Shown here: positions 6,139-14,625 of the stretch, piece by piece
Layout of the letters: the number at the start of each line of letters is the position of its first letter
Position numbering within the stretch: position 1 is the stretch's first letter
Assembly: GCA_934446475.1 (NCBI GenBank)
Contig: CAKSEH010000013.1
Coordinates: 1 to 53,525 of the forward strand
Length of the DNA: 53,525 nucleotides
From: an uncultured Eubacteriales bacterium
GTDB taxonomy: Bacteria; Bacillota; Clostridia; Oscillospirales; Acutalibacteraceae
Direction: 5' to 3'
Notes under the pieces: model-generated
The model's database searches: none
What the model was told of the DNA's origin: nothing
What the model saw: the letters and a program-made list of their open reading frames with translations, nothing else
Position numbers and translations under genes: made by a program

Positions 6139-7517
6139 AATTATCATATAAATTTTTTTGCATAGCATATATCATCGTTCTCCTTGCGACGGGTGTTGGC
6201 GGGATACTTATTATCAATAATGTAAACAATACTCTTTGGAATACGCAAGTAGAACGTGTAAAGACCACCGTAAACTATGTAGCAGACAGTTTTTTGGCTT
6301 TCGCAGATGTTTCTTACAGCGAAATAACCGGAACGCATAAAAACAATATAGTCCGTCAAATAAAGGATTCTTTAGATAATTCCGTGGTGGAGATTGAAAT
6401 ACATACATCACAAAATGCAACAAGTGAATATACGGAGATTGATGACAACAAGTGTGTATCTCAGTTTATTAAAAAGGATGACCTAATCCTTATGGAATCA
6501 GTATGCAAAATTGGCACCGAAGCAGATGTTTATTATCTCGTTGTTTACTCGGATTTCACGGAAACACAAAAACAATGTGGTTTGTTTTGGAACAGTTATG
6601 GCATTGTCGTTTTTATCATATCTGTTATAAGCGGATTGTTGATACTTGCCTCAGCGAAAAAAATAACAAAACCTTTGAGTTTACTTACCAAAGTTTCGGA
6701 TGAGGTCGCATTGGGCAACTATGGAAAAAAAGTTGATGTTAAAAGCTCTGATTACGAAATCACTGCTTTATCCGAAAGTTTTAATTCTATGTCATTAGCT
6801 ATTGAACAAAAAATTAAAGAGATCAGAGAAGAATCGGAAAAACGTAATATCTTTGTGGCTGATTTTACTCACGAAATGAAAACTCCGATGACGGCTATCA
6901 TAGGATACGCTCAAATGTTACGTTCTTACGACCTGAATACAACGGAGAAAGACCAAGCAGCGGAAGCAATATATAATGAAGCAAAGCGTCTTGAAAAACT
7001 ATCATTACAATTACTGGATTTATACGTGTTTCAAAATGAGCAGATAGAAATGGAAAAACTAAATCTTTTAACCATTGGAGAACAGTTAAAAGCCACTCTA
7101 AAACACTTATCCGAAAAGTACGATGTTTTATTTTCCATTGATTTTGATGATGAAACAATATGTGCAAATGGCGTGCTTTTGCTTTCACTTCTTTATAATT
7201 TAGTTGACAATGCTTTTAAGGCATCAGAACCTCAAACTACTGTTAAAATTTATAGCAAATCATCAAATGATATTGTTCGAGTTTTTGTCGAGGACAAAGG
7301 CAGAGGTATTGCAAAGGAAAATATTAAACTTTTAACCGAACCATTTTACCGTGAGGATAAATCCCGTTCAAGAAAATTTGGTGGTGCAGGTCTTGGATTG
7401 TCCTTGTGCAAAGAGATTGCAACACTCCACGGTACGGAGCTTTCTTTTGAAAGTGAAAAAGGTAAAGGAACAACTGTTTCCTTTAATTTGAAAAAAGGCG
7501 GTGAGGAAGGTGAATAA
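6135..7517 (+). CDS. Sensor histidine kinase (HAMP-HisKA-HATPase)
   Basis: A 460-residue membrane kinase. One helix near residues 5-27, an extracellular sensor loop of about 125 residues, a second helix (YGIVVFIISVISGLLILA), then a HAMP linker (KKITKPLSLLTKVSDEV), the H-box DFTHEMKTPMTAIIGYA with phosphoacceptor His near residue 246, N-box LLYNLVDNAFKAS, G1 box EDKGRGIAKENI, and G2 box GGAGLGLSLCKEI. The extended extracellular loop argues for direct ligand sensing and not for the short-loop BceS type. It overlaps the regulator upstream and the secreted protein downstream, so all three are one transcript. The signal it reads cannot be deduced; the linked lipoprotein and ABC genes suggest an envelope-active compound. 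Confidence 0.92.
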   Translation: MKLSYKFFCIAYIIVLLATGVGGILIINNVNNTLWNTQVERVKTTVNYVADSFLAFADVSYSEITGTHKNNIVRQIKDSLDNSVVEIEIHTSQNATSEYTEIDDNKCVSQFIKKDDLILMESVCKIGTEADVYYLVVYSDFTETQKQCGLFWNSYGIVVFIISVISGLLILASAKKITKPLSLLTKVSDEVALGNYGKKVDVKSSDYEITALSESFNSMSLAIEQKIKEIREESEKRNIFVADFTHEMKTPMTAIIGYAQMLRSYDLNTTEKDQAAEAIYNEAKRLEKLSLQLLDLYVFQNEQIEMEKLNLLTIGEQLKATLKHLSEKYDVLFSIDFDDETICANGVLLLSLLYNLVDNAFKASEPQTTVKIYSKSSNDIVRVFVEDKGRGIAKENIKLLTEPFYREDKSRSRKFGGAGLGLSLCKEIATLHGTELSFESEKGKGTTVSFNLKKGGEEGE

Positions 7518-8220
7518 ACTAAAGAAAATCGGTATATTTGTATTATTAATAATTTTGACTGTTTGTATTGTTTTTTTGCCGCAGCTTATGAGTGAACAAA
7601 ACGAAGAAAAGTTGTTAAACCAAAAAATTTATTGGGACTACAACATACGTGGTGGCACGAAAATAACAAGTAATCAGGTCGCTGAGCTTTATTATAATCG
7701 TGAGATACGTATTGGTACTTACAATGATGTTTCTTTAGATACAGAAAATCATGATCCATCCTTGATGCAAGAAAAGTCATTTGAATTATTTGAAACTGTT
7801 TTTAAAAACAATGAGCCTATTTGCGAACACATAAAAATGGTAATTACAAATGGAACACCACATTATTCTCAAAGTAGCACCTTAATCAAGTTAGATAATC
7901 AACCTATTGCACTAAATTTTATAGATGTGGTTATAACATCGGGCGATTTCGAGCTTGAATTCAATTATGAGGAAAAAACAAAAACATTAATATCCCTTTC
8001 TTGCCCTTCTTCATCTTACTACCTAAATTATGGACAGGAAGATCCATCATTTATAAATTCATTAGAGTTAGCGGTAAAAAACTATTATGAGAATCAATTA
8101 GGACTTGACATAAATGAGTATTATTATTTAGAGGAATGGGCATGTAAGAAAGATGATATAAAAGAATATTATACAGAGTTTGGAATTTTACAGTGTCCAA
8201 TCGATGTAAAAGAAAAATAA
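7501..8220 (+). CDS. Membrane-anchored extracellular protein of unknown function
   Basis: About 239 residues with a single N-terminal hydrophobic anchor (IGIFVLLIILTVCIVFLP) after a basic start, then a hydrophilic, Tyr- and Glu-rich extracellular domain. I recognise no domain. The GTG start at 7501 lies inside the kinase gene (17-base overlap), with the purine-rich AAAAAAGG just before; GTG at 7510 is an alternative. Genes encoding such anchored proteins directly after a kinase often modulate the sensor, so an accessory sensing role is a reasonable guess but only that. It is AT-rich like the rest of the cargo block. Confidence 0.75.
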   Translation: MRKVNKLKKIGIFVLLIILTVCIVFLPQLMSEQNEEKLLNQKIYWDYNIRGGTKITSNQVAELYYNREIRIGTYNDVSLDTENHDPSLMQEKSFELFETVFKNNEPICEHIKMVITNGTPHYSQSSTLIKLDNQPIALNFIDVVITSGDFELEFNYEEKTKTLISLSCPSSSYYLNYGQEDPSFINSLELAVKNYYENQLGLDINEYYYLEEWACKKDDIKEYYTEFGILQCPIDVKEK

Positions 8221-8234
8221 AGATGATTACAGAA

Positions 8235-8312
8235 TATACAATTTAGATACAGATTGATACAATTTACGATACAAGCCTCCCGTATGATTTGGTTATAGAT
8301 CATACGGGAGGC
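8235..8312 (+). promoter_or_regulatory. GATACA operator array and 14-bp hairpin upstream of the lipoprotein-ABC genes
   Basis: GATACA occurs at 8246, 8256 and 8268 with a weaker TATACA at 8235, spaced 10-12 bp. This matches the pair at 5422/5433. Directly after is a perfect 14-bp inverted repeat (8275-8288 with 8299-8312) whose loop contains TTATAG, which could be the -10 of an activator-dependent promoter or the loop of a terminator. The array makes the lipoprotein-ABC operon a likely target of the response regulator at 5473. Confidence 0.6.
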
Positions 8313-8399
8313 TTAATTTATGGAAAAATTACGATTCTATATCAAAGCATAAGATTAAACCTCAAGATATTAATTGCAAAAAGAAAGGTAAGGTATGTT

Positions 8400-9611
8400 A
8401 TGAGAATTTATATTAAAAAAATAATTAGTGTATGTATGTTGGTTGTATTGGTGTCTGCTATGATGACAGGATGTTTTCCTACAACAGAAAATAAGCAAAA
8501 CTCTAATTCTTCCTTATCGGGAGATAACTCATCAGGAGCAAATAATGAAAATGATGTAAGCGAATTTCCAACTTACATTGAGGATAGGGATGTTGAGAAG
8601 CTTACAATTAAAGCCAATGTAAATATTCCGGCTGATTTTGACATGAATCAAAAAGTGTCAATAGCTTCTGCAAAACCAGTGACTTGGGACAAAGAAAGCA
8701 TTGTTTCCGGTATTTCAGATGGACGTCAAATTGTGGATGAATTTTCAGACGAAATGACTGGACCGGATGACCTCTTTTATTCCTATATTTTTGATGACGA
8801 ATCTGATTTAACATTTTCTTTAGGGACTGTATCTTATCGCACAGAAATGGAGATTGAATACAATTACACGTATTATTTCGATAATTATAAAAACTTCAAG
8901 GAAAAAGATACGCTTAAGAAAATTTTCAATAATAAAAACATAGATGGAATTGAAAAAAGTGACGCTGTATACAATGCAAACCAGGTTATATCCTTGCTTG
9001 AGATTGATGATATTCTTGGAGAACCACAAATCTATTCAATGGATGCTGCTACAGTAAATCAACTACAGGATGAATATGATACAAGAGATAAATATGGTGA
9101 AAAAGTTAGTAAATGGGGTTACGAACAGGATGCATATCTCCTGATATATCCTGTTCTTTATCAAAATATTCCTTCGCTAAGTATTATGAACGCTACTGGT
9201 GAAAACGAATTTATATCCTCATCAAGGGTTTATTTCATTTATGGTAGAAATGGATTGATTGCATTTGAAGTGTCTGGTGTTTTTGATGTAAAAAGCACAA
9301 TTCAAGATTCATATATTTGCTCTACATTAGATGTTGTTCAAAGTATTAAAAAATCTTTTGAAAATATTATTTTAGATAATGAAATCGAAATTACAATGAT
9401 CAAGCTTGGATATATAGCAAGATACGATTTTGATAATTTTACAGAGTGGAGAATTGAGCCTGTATGGTTTATCGACGGAAAATATGGAAAATGTAAAAAC
9501 TCGTTATCTGATATCATAGATATAAAAGAGAATTTAGAAGGCCAAAATTATACCGCAATAATTAGTGCGGTAAGCGGCGAAGCTATCCCTTTGGTTTCCA
9601 TCGGAGGATAA
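8400..9611 (+). CDS. Lipoprotein of unknown function, linked to a two-component/ABC cassette
   Basis: About 403 residues. From ATG 8400 the N-terminus is MRIYIKK followed by a hydrophobic stretch and the lipobox MMTGC, so it is a surface lipoprotein anchored at Cys near residue 23. A Ser/Asn-rich spacer follows, then an acidic domain of mixed strands and helices. No known domain was recognised; the fold may be like the YycH/YycI or CamS-type extracytoplasmic domains, but I cannot support that. AAGGTAAGG precedes the start. The open frame begins at 8289, but the first 37 codons have no signal sequence. Eight bases separate it from the permease gene, so it is likely an extracellular partner of the ABC system. 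Confidence 0.8.
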   Translation: MRIYIKKIISVCMLVVLVSAMMTGCFPTTENKQNSNSSLSGDNSSGANNENDVSEFPTYIEDRDVEKLTIKANVNIPADFDMNQKVSIASAKPVTWDKESIVSGISDGRQIVDEFSDEMTGPDDLFYSYIFDDESDLTFSLGTVSYRTEMEIEYNYTYYFDNYKNFKEKDTLKKIFNNKNIDGIEKSDAVYNANQVISLLEIDDILGEPQIYSMDAATVNQLQDEYDTRDKYGEKVSKWGYEQDAYLLIYPVLYQNIPSLSIMNATGENEFISSSRVYFIYGRNGLIAFEVSGVFDVKSTIQDSYICSTLDVVQSIKKSFENIILDNEIEITMIKLGYIARYDFDNFTEWRIEPVWFIDGKYGKCKNSLSDIIDIKENLEGQNYTAIISAVSGEAIPLVSIGG

Positions 9612-9618
9612 TAGTCTT

Positions 9619-10377
9619 ATGAAGAGTTTGTTTGTATCAAGCCTAAAAAGGGCATTTGTGTCAAAATGGTATATCGCTTCAATTATCGCCACGGTATTCA
9701 TGTGTTATGTCAGTTCTCGTGAATATATTGATGGAATTGGAACAAATTCAGTGTATACCATTGATTTGATGATTCATCTGGGAATGTTCAAAAAAGTAAT
9801 GGTTTTCTTTTCTTCTATTCCTTTTGTCACAGTTTATTGTCAAGATTGCAATTCGGGTTATATAAAATCGATTATTGTGCGCAGTGGCGAAAGAAACTAT
9901 GCATGGTCAAATGTAGTAGTATGTGCACTTTCCGGATTCACTTCAATATTTGTGGGAATTATGACTTATTTTGGTATGGTTTCGTTTTTCTGTCCACCAC
10001 AACCATACGAAACCCCGGATGTTTATAGCTATATAGCGTTAAACAGTCCTATTTTATATGTATTTCTAATTGTCAGTGTGTTTTCATTATACGCCACAAT
10101 GTGGACAATTGTAGGACTAACCTTTTCATCGGTTCTTCCGGACAATTATGTTGCACTGGGTTCACCTTTGATTTTTGGTTATCTTTTAGAAGAAATGACA
10201 CTTGGTTTACCTCCGTATTTAAATTTATATAATCTGAGCCATTGTTTTGCCGTGTTTGATAAATCACCTCTGTTGAATTGCTTTTATACAATAGGCGTAT
10301 TTATTTTAATAATGGCAATATCAGGTTGTATTTTTTCACATTTTGTAAAAAGGAGGAGTAGAAATGAAATGGTTTAA
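9619..10377 (+). CDS. ABC transporter permease-like membrane protein 1
   Basis: A 252-residue integral membrane protein with about six hydrophobic segments (YIASIIATVFMCYV, MVFFSSIPFVTVYC, GFTSIFVGIMTYFGMV, LYVFLIVSVFSLYATMWTI, a short one near FGYLLEE, and ILIMAISGCIFSHFV). The layout is that of ABC-2 type permeases of small-peptide or lantibiotic-immunity exporters. A GGAGG RBS precedes it, and its last codons carry the RBS of the second permease, which overlaps it by 14 bases. The pair probably forms a heterodimeric channel powered by the ATPase at 11226. Substrate unknown. Confidence 0.8.
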   Translation: MKSLFVSSLKRAFVSKWYIASIIATVFMCYVSSREYIDGIGTNSVYTIDLMIHLGMFKKVMVFFSSIPFVTVYCQDCNSGYIKSIIVRSGERNYAWSNVVVCALSGFTSIFVGIMTYFGMVSFFCPPQPYETPDVYSYIALNSPILYVFLIVSVFSLYATMWTIVGLTFSSVLPDNYVALGSPLIFGYLLEEMTLGLPPYLNLYNLSHCFAVFDKSPLLNCFYTIGVFILIMAISGCIFSHFVKRRSRNEMV

Positions 10378-11209
10378 ATCTATTTTTTCCATAGTATTAC
10401 AGAATTTTAGAAAATGGAAATACGACTGTCGAATATGGATAGCTCTATTCATTGTGTTAATTTTCATTCATTCTCTTACAAAAGGGCTTTCTGATATTTG
10501 CGATTACACAGGTGTAAAATCATCGCCGTGGATATTTCCTTTTTTATATATGCAATATTATAAAAAAATGTTGTTTTTCTTCCCTTTGATTTTGATTTTC
10601 AGCAACGCTCCGTTTATTGATAAAAATCAGCTCTATGTACTTATCAGAACAGGCAGAAATAAATGGTGCATTGGTCAAATGCTTTATATTGTGGTTGCAT
10701 CTGCTCTGTACTTTGCCTTTGTTATGGTGTTCTCTATTGTATTAAATTTAGATTGTATAGAGTTCACGGGAGAATGGGGCAAATTGCTCAATACACTCGC
10801 CAATACAACTATGGGGACTAAATTCCAGTTAGGATTCAGTCCTGAAAGAAATGTTATTAATATGTTCTCTCCGATTAGTGCGATGTGGTTTACATTTTTA
10901 CATTCTTGGATTTCCGGAGTGATACTTGGTTTTGTAATATTTCTGTTCAATATGAAAATAAAAGGTAGCGGAACTTTTTTGGCATCATTTTTGCTTGTGT
11001 TTAGTGCGGTGGCAGCAAAACAAACTTCATTAGTAAAAATGTCTCCGGTGTCTTGGAGTACCTTGAATTATATACAATTAAAACCTAATGATGGACTACC
11101 AAGCTATGGATATATAACTGCGTTCTATATGATTATGCTGTTAGTGTTGTTTGTAATAATTCTGTACTCTTCAAAAAGATACAACTTTGATAAAGAACTA
11201 AAAAGATAA
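10364..11209 (+). CDS. ABC transporter permease-like membrane protein 2
   Basis: A 281-residue protein with six or so membrane segments, such as IWIALFIVLIFIHSL, MLFFFPLILIFSNAPFI, MLYIVVASALYFAFVMVFSIV, WISGVILGFVIFLFN, FLASFLLVFSAVAA and YMIMLLVLFVIILYSS. Topology and a reasonably similar pattern (an internal RTGRNKW-type cytoplasmic turn corresponding to RSGERNY in the preceding protein) mark it as a distant paralog of the 9619 gene. GGAGGAG is placed well before the ATG. It is followed after 16 bases by the ATPase gene, again with a GGAGGTGG site. It probably forms the second half of the same channel. Confidence 0.8.
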   Translation: MKWFKSIFSIVLQNFRKWKYDCRIWIALFIVLIFIHSLTKGLSDICDYTGVKSSPWIFPFLYMQYYKKMLFFFPLILIFSNAPFIDKNQLYVLIRTGRNKWCIGQMLYIVVASALYFAFVMVFSIVLNLDCIEFTGEWGKLLNTLANTTMGTKFQLGFSPERNVINMFSPISAMWFTFLHSWISGVILGFVIFLFNMKIKGSGTFLASFLLVFSAVAAKQTSLVKMSPVSWSTLNYIQLKPNDGLPSYGYITAFYMIMLLVLFVIILYSSKRYNFDKELKR

Positions 11210-11225
11210 TGGAGGTGGCATTATT

Positions 11226-11879
11226 ATGTGCGTTGCAATAAAAATTGAAAATGTCAATAAATCATTTGGAGAAACAGTTGTCCTTTCAAATGTAAATATT
11301 GAGTTCGAGAAAGGTAAAGTTCACGGACTGATAGGTAGAAATGGTAGTGGTAAAACTATGCTGATGAAATGTATTTGTGGTTTTGTACCACTATCATCCG
11401 GACAGATTATGATAAATGGAAAAACATTAAAGAAAGATTTTGATATGCCGAAAGACATTGGCGTTATTATTGAAACCCCCGGCTTTTTACCATCCTATAA
11501 TGCATATAAAAATTTGAAATTCTTAGCAGATATACAAGGAAAAATCTCAAAGCAAGAAATCTATGACGCAATAAGTAGAGTAGGTCTTGACCCTAAAAGT
11601 AAAAAACACGTTGGAAAATATTCGTTGGGTATGCGTCAGCGTCTTGGTCTTGCACAGGCTATAATGGAAGACCCTGATATTCTTATCCTTGATGAGCCTA
11701 TGAATGGTTTGGATAAAGATGGCGTTGCAGATATGAGAAATTATTTACTCGACTTAAAAGCGAGTGGAAAGACAATTTTGATAGCTTCACATTCAGCAGA
11801 AGATATTGATGTGTTGTGTGACACAGTTCACGAGATGGATAAAGGTGTGCTTACTACCATAAGGTCAGGAAAAGAATAA
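11226..11879 (+). CDS. ABC transporter ATP-binding protein
   Basis: A 217-residue ATPase of the drug/peptide exporter class. Walker A is GRNGSGKTM, the Q-loop region contains IGVIIETPGFLP, the signature is YSLGMRQRLGLAQA, Walker B is DPDILILDEP with the D-loop MNGLD, and the switch His is in IASHSAED. The Asn in GRNGSGKT and the GMRQRLG signature are common in bacitracin/lantibiotic-type (BcrA/SpaF-like) ATPases, so self-protection against an envelope-active peptide is plausible for the two-component-regulated cassette. This is inference from family resemblance. It is the last gene of the cargo operon, ending before a bidirectional terminator. Confidence 0.92.
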   Translation: MCVAIKIENVNKSFGETVVLSNVNIEFEKGKVHGLIGRNGSGKTMLMKCICGFVPLSSGQIMINGKTLKKDFDMPKDIGVIIETPGFLPSYNAYKNLKFLADIQGKISKQEIYDAISRVGLDPKSKKHVGKYSLGMRQRLGLAQAIMEDPDILILDEPMNGLDKDGVADMRNYLLDLKASGKTILIASHSAEDIDVLCDTVHEMDKGVLTTIRSGKE

Positions 11880-11927
11880 AAGTTGTAATCTTTGCTATGG
11901 AGTTTGATTATTATACTAATGAATTTT

Positions 11928-11976
11928 GCCCCGTTTGGAGTGCAGTGATTTCTGCATTTCCAACGGGGCTTTTTTG
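11928..11976. terminator. Bidirectional terminator between cargo and element backbone
   Basis: GCCCCGTTTGGA pairs with TCCAACGGGGC across a structured loop, followed by TTTTTT. It separates convergent genes (ATPase and sigma-like gene). Confidence 0.85.
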
Positions 11977-11979
11977 TTT

Positions 11980-12891
11980 TTACGCCTTATTTATTCCTCG
12001 CTTTTTCAGTTCGGATTTCATTTTATCAAGTGCACGGCGGTAGGTTTTATCTGCGGTATCGGGTGAAGCCAAGCCGTGATCTATGGCTATATCAATAAAT
12101 GCTTCCTTTTGGAACGGCTTTCGTGTAGGCTTGCCATTCTCATCCAAATCATCGTTATCGTAGTAATGAGTGGCATAACATTCCATACAAAAGCCAAGGT
12201 GTGCGGCGACCATTGCCCGTTCACGGAAGTTTAGTATTTCAAACTCCGCCATAACCGCTTCGGCTCGCTCTAATTTGAAGAAAATCTTATCTGGCTCGGC
12301 AGAGCTGTCGTGTGCAACTTCCTCTCGGCTTTCTTCGCTGTCCTCGTCAGCGTATTGGCGGTAATAGTCCACAAACTGCATATTCTGCATTCCGCATCGG
12401 ATGATCTCGGCGGCATCTTCCATACTTGTCCCGATATTGTCAGCGACCTTTTTAATCGTATCACCGTCTGCTTTACCGCTGTACTCACGGAACAACCGCA
12501 TTACTTTTCTTAACCGCAAATATTCATCGTTGCTCTGAACGGTGAAGCCTGTCCGCATTGTGCGGATATATTCGTGAACCTCACGCATAGCGGCATATTC
12601 CTTGTAAACGATAAAAGGAACATTACGGTTAGGATTGTATTCCTGCAAGGCTTTCAGCAGACCGATTACATACGCTTGCTTTATATCTATAAAATGCCCG
12701 TACATTGCATAATCCTGAACGATGGAAAATGCTTTATCGTTTATGGTTTTCTCATAGTAATGCAGAAACCAAGCGATATATTTATCGTCTTTTTCGGCAA
12801 GGTAATTCAGAATATAGCGTTGTAAGTTGTTTTCCTTCGGCGGTGCCGGAGTTAAACGGTATATTTCAAGTTCTTTTTCCCATTCTTTCAC
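11980..12891 (-). CDS. Sigma-70-like / helix-turn-helix regulator of the element
   Basis: About 303 residues, predicted cytosolic. The middle has a region-2-like stretch (IKQAYVIGLLKALQEYNPNRNVPFIVYKEYAAMREVHEYIR), where the NPNRNVPF and the basic helix resemble sigma region 2. A region-3-like helix follows (TIKKVADNIGTSMEDAAEII), then an acidic linker, and a C-terminal region-4-like part (LNFRERAMVAAHLGFC, with TYRRALDKMKSEL at the end). It could recruit RNA polymerase to element promoters. The GTG at 12891 is preferred over 12900 because GGAGG lies eight bases upstream. It is the second gene of a two-gene minus-strand operon with the DUF6076 gene, found in many clostridial mobile elements by recall. 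Confidence 0.75.
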   Translation of the reverse strand: MKEWEKELEIYRLTPAPPKENNLQRYILNYLAEKDDKYIAWFLHYYEKTINDKAFSIVQDYAMYGHFIDIKQAYVIGLLKALQEYNPNRNVPFIVYKEYAAMREVHEYIRTMRTGFTVQSNDEYLRLRKVMRLFREYSGKADGDTIKKVADNIGTSMEDAAEIIRCGMQNMQFVDYYRQYADEDSEESREEVAHDSSAEPDKIFFKLERAEAVMAEFEILNFRERAMVAAHLGFCMECYATHYYDNDDLDENGKPTRKPFQKEAFIDIAIDHGLASPDTADKTYRRALDKMKSELKKRGINKA

Positions 12892-12920
12892 GGCTACCAC
12901 CTCCTTTGCGTGTAACGGGA

Positions 12921-14051
12921 TTATCTCATCCGTTTATCTGTTTCGGCATAGAGTCGTTCACGGCTCATATCAAGAGCATATTGTTTGTTGGTGTAATCGG
13001 AATTTTGCAATGCCCTGAATTTGTATTCCTTTGCTAACTCCGTAGCCATCTTTGCAAAGCTTTCAGTAATCGTACCCCTGCCTTTTTCGGTACGGATAGC
13101 AGAACAGCGGCGATTATAAATATCCACAACGGGATCTGCGGCGGCAAGCTCCTTGCGGTTAATGCTTGCGGCATATTTACGGCAAGTAACCTTTTTGCCC
13201 CTTGCTTCATAAGGAGAGATGCCGTTGCAATACTGCTGATGGCGGGCAGAGGTCATAAGGAAATACTTTTTACAAATGCCGCACTGTCTTGGATAATGCC
13301 CGTGATGCAAACCCTCAAAGAAATCAGTAATCACAAAACTGTAGTAACTGTCAAAATAGAGCCTGCGGGCAAGTATTTCCGTCTTACTTCGGGTAGATTT
13401 GCGGATAGGCACGTACTCCGTTGTTATGGGGAATGGTACTGAGCCGAATACCTCTAATGCTATAGGGAGCAGATGTTCCTCGTCAAAGCGGTCGGCTTCA
13501 TCGACTCGATTTGCGAAAACTCTCAGTTTTTGAAAAGAATTGCGAATATCGGCACTTAAAGCATCATAGAAGCTGAGTGCGGCATTGACTTCATTAAGCA
13601 GAGTTTCAGCACGGTTAAAGAAGTCCTTTTCATATTCTTTCGGTAAGTTATGGAATATTATTTGTCCCATATCCATTTGACCAATCTTTGCACGGCGGGA
13701 AAAATATTCGCTTATGATATGCCCATTTTCTTCCGAAAACAATGTTGCTATTCTGTTGCGCTCATCATTTGTGCCGAGCATATTAAACGGCTTCAGCCAC
13801 GGAAGTGCGGTAAAGATATTTACCATTCTTTCTCCGGCTTTTACATAATCGCTGACTTTCAGATACCCAAGCCGTAACATCTTTTCAAGCTGCCAGTTAT
13901 CCGTTGTGAAAACGCCGATACGGGCGGCGGTATCATTTTCATAATACTGATTCAGCAAGTGCGCCGCAAAAGTCCCCGCAGGATAGCTTTTGCCGCCGAT
14001 ATGCACTCTGCCGTCACGGTAATCGGCGCTGAAAAAGCTGACTTTATTCAT
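12921..14051 (-). CDS. DUF6076-like element protein with Cys-type zinc motif
   Basis: About 376 residues. The N-terminal half is mixed alpha/beta (VSFFSADYRDGRVHIGGKS), the middle is helical, and the C-terminal part has a candidate zinc-binding motif CGICKKYFLMTSARHQQYC and a further Cys in VTCRKYA, ending with a basic helical tail. This arrangement matches what I recall of DUF6076, a domain of unknown function common in Clostridia mobile elements. ATG 14051 is chosen over 14069 because GGAGGT lies between the two ATGs at the right distance. It is co-transcribed with the sigma-like gene 29 bp downstream. Perhaps the pair controls element gene expression; no direct evidence here. Confidence 0.7.
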   Translation of the reverse strand: MNKVSFFSADYRDGRVHIGGKSYPAGTFAAHLLNQYYENDTAARIGVFTTDNWQLEKMLRLGYLKVSDYVKAGERMVNIFTALPWLKPFNMLGTNDERNRIATLFSEENGHIISEYFSRRAKIGQMDMGQIIFHNLPKEYEKDFFNRAETLLNEVNAALSFYDALSADIRNSFQKLRVFANRVDEADRFDEEHLLPIALEVFGSVPFPITTEYVPIRKSTRSKTEILARRLYFDSYYSFVITDFFEGLHHGHYPRQCGICKKYFLMTSARHQQYCNGISPYEARGKKVTCRKYAASINRKELAAADPVVDIYNRRCSAIRTEKGRGTITESFAKMATELAKEYKFRALQNSDYTNKQYALDMSRERLYAETDKRMR

Positions 14052-14319
14052 ATTCCGCTTTACCTCCATACTAATTCTATCATAGGAAGTGTCCCATAAA
14101 ACTCCCTTTACGCTAAAAAATATTTTTTAGAATTTCTTCGTAATTTCTGTTCCTGATACATTTACTGTTTATCATTATACCATAGAAATGCCGTAAATAC
14201 AATGAATTTAGCGTGTTGCGTTTTTTGTTTTTGTGGTGTTGCTATATTCCATATAAAATTTGACTTCTTCTACATTCTAATAAGTGAGGGAGCGAAAACC
14301 TCACAATACTCAGGGCATT

Positions 14320-14345
14320 GCCGTCGGGAAACCGGCGGCTTTTTT
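14320..14345 (+). terminator. Attenuator-like hairpin before the Cys-rich VLP gene
   Basis: An 8-bp stem (14320-14327 with 14332-14339; one G-T pair) with a GAAA tetraloop and six T's, placed between the probable promoter region and the gene at 14377. A wider pairing GGGCA/TGCCC around the same site (14313-14317 and 14347-14351) could compete. Upstream at 14284-14304 is a separate inverted repeat (GTGAGG-GAGCGAAAA-CCTCAC). Confidence 0.65.
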
Positions 14346-14376
14346 ATTGCCCGAAAATAGAAAGGAGGAAAAGTCT

Positions 14377-14607
14377 ATGATGAAGATCACACCGAAACAA
14401 GTAGAACGTGTTCACCGCCTTGTCAGAGAGCTTTGCGCTAACTGTGACGGGGACGGCAACTGCATCCTGCTTGACGATGGCGAAGCGCACCGCTGTGTGC
14501 AGCTTATCTCTATCTATGGTATCTACTGCAACTATTTCAAAGAAGCGGTATTACCCAGCGACAGAGAACTGTATGAGCAAATCAAGAAAATCAACAAATT
14601 AAAGTAA
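14377..14607 (+). CDS. Cysteine-rich VLP-domain protein
   Basis: A 76-residue cytosolic protein with four conserved cysteines: LCANCDGDGNCILL, then HRCVQL, and CNYFKEAVLP, whose last three residues give the family its name. The cysteine spacing suggests a metal-binding fold. The function is not known; such genes are regularly found beside partition and mobilization genes of clostridial elements, by recall. The start is ATG 14377 (or 14380, in the same frame) after AAAGGAGG; the frame is open from 14284 but lies across the hairpin. It is followed after 18 bases by the ParM-like gene, so it probably belongs to that operon. Confidence 0.8.
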   Translation: MMKITPKQVERVHRLVRELCANCDGDGNCILLDDGEAHRCVQLISIYGIYCNYFKEAVLPSDRELYEQIKKINKLK

Positions 14608-14625
14608 GAAAAGGAGAAATGTAAA

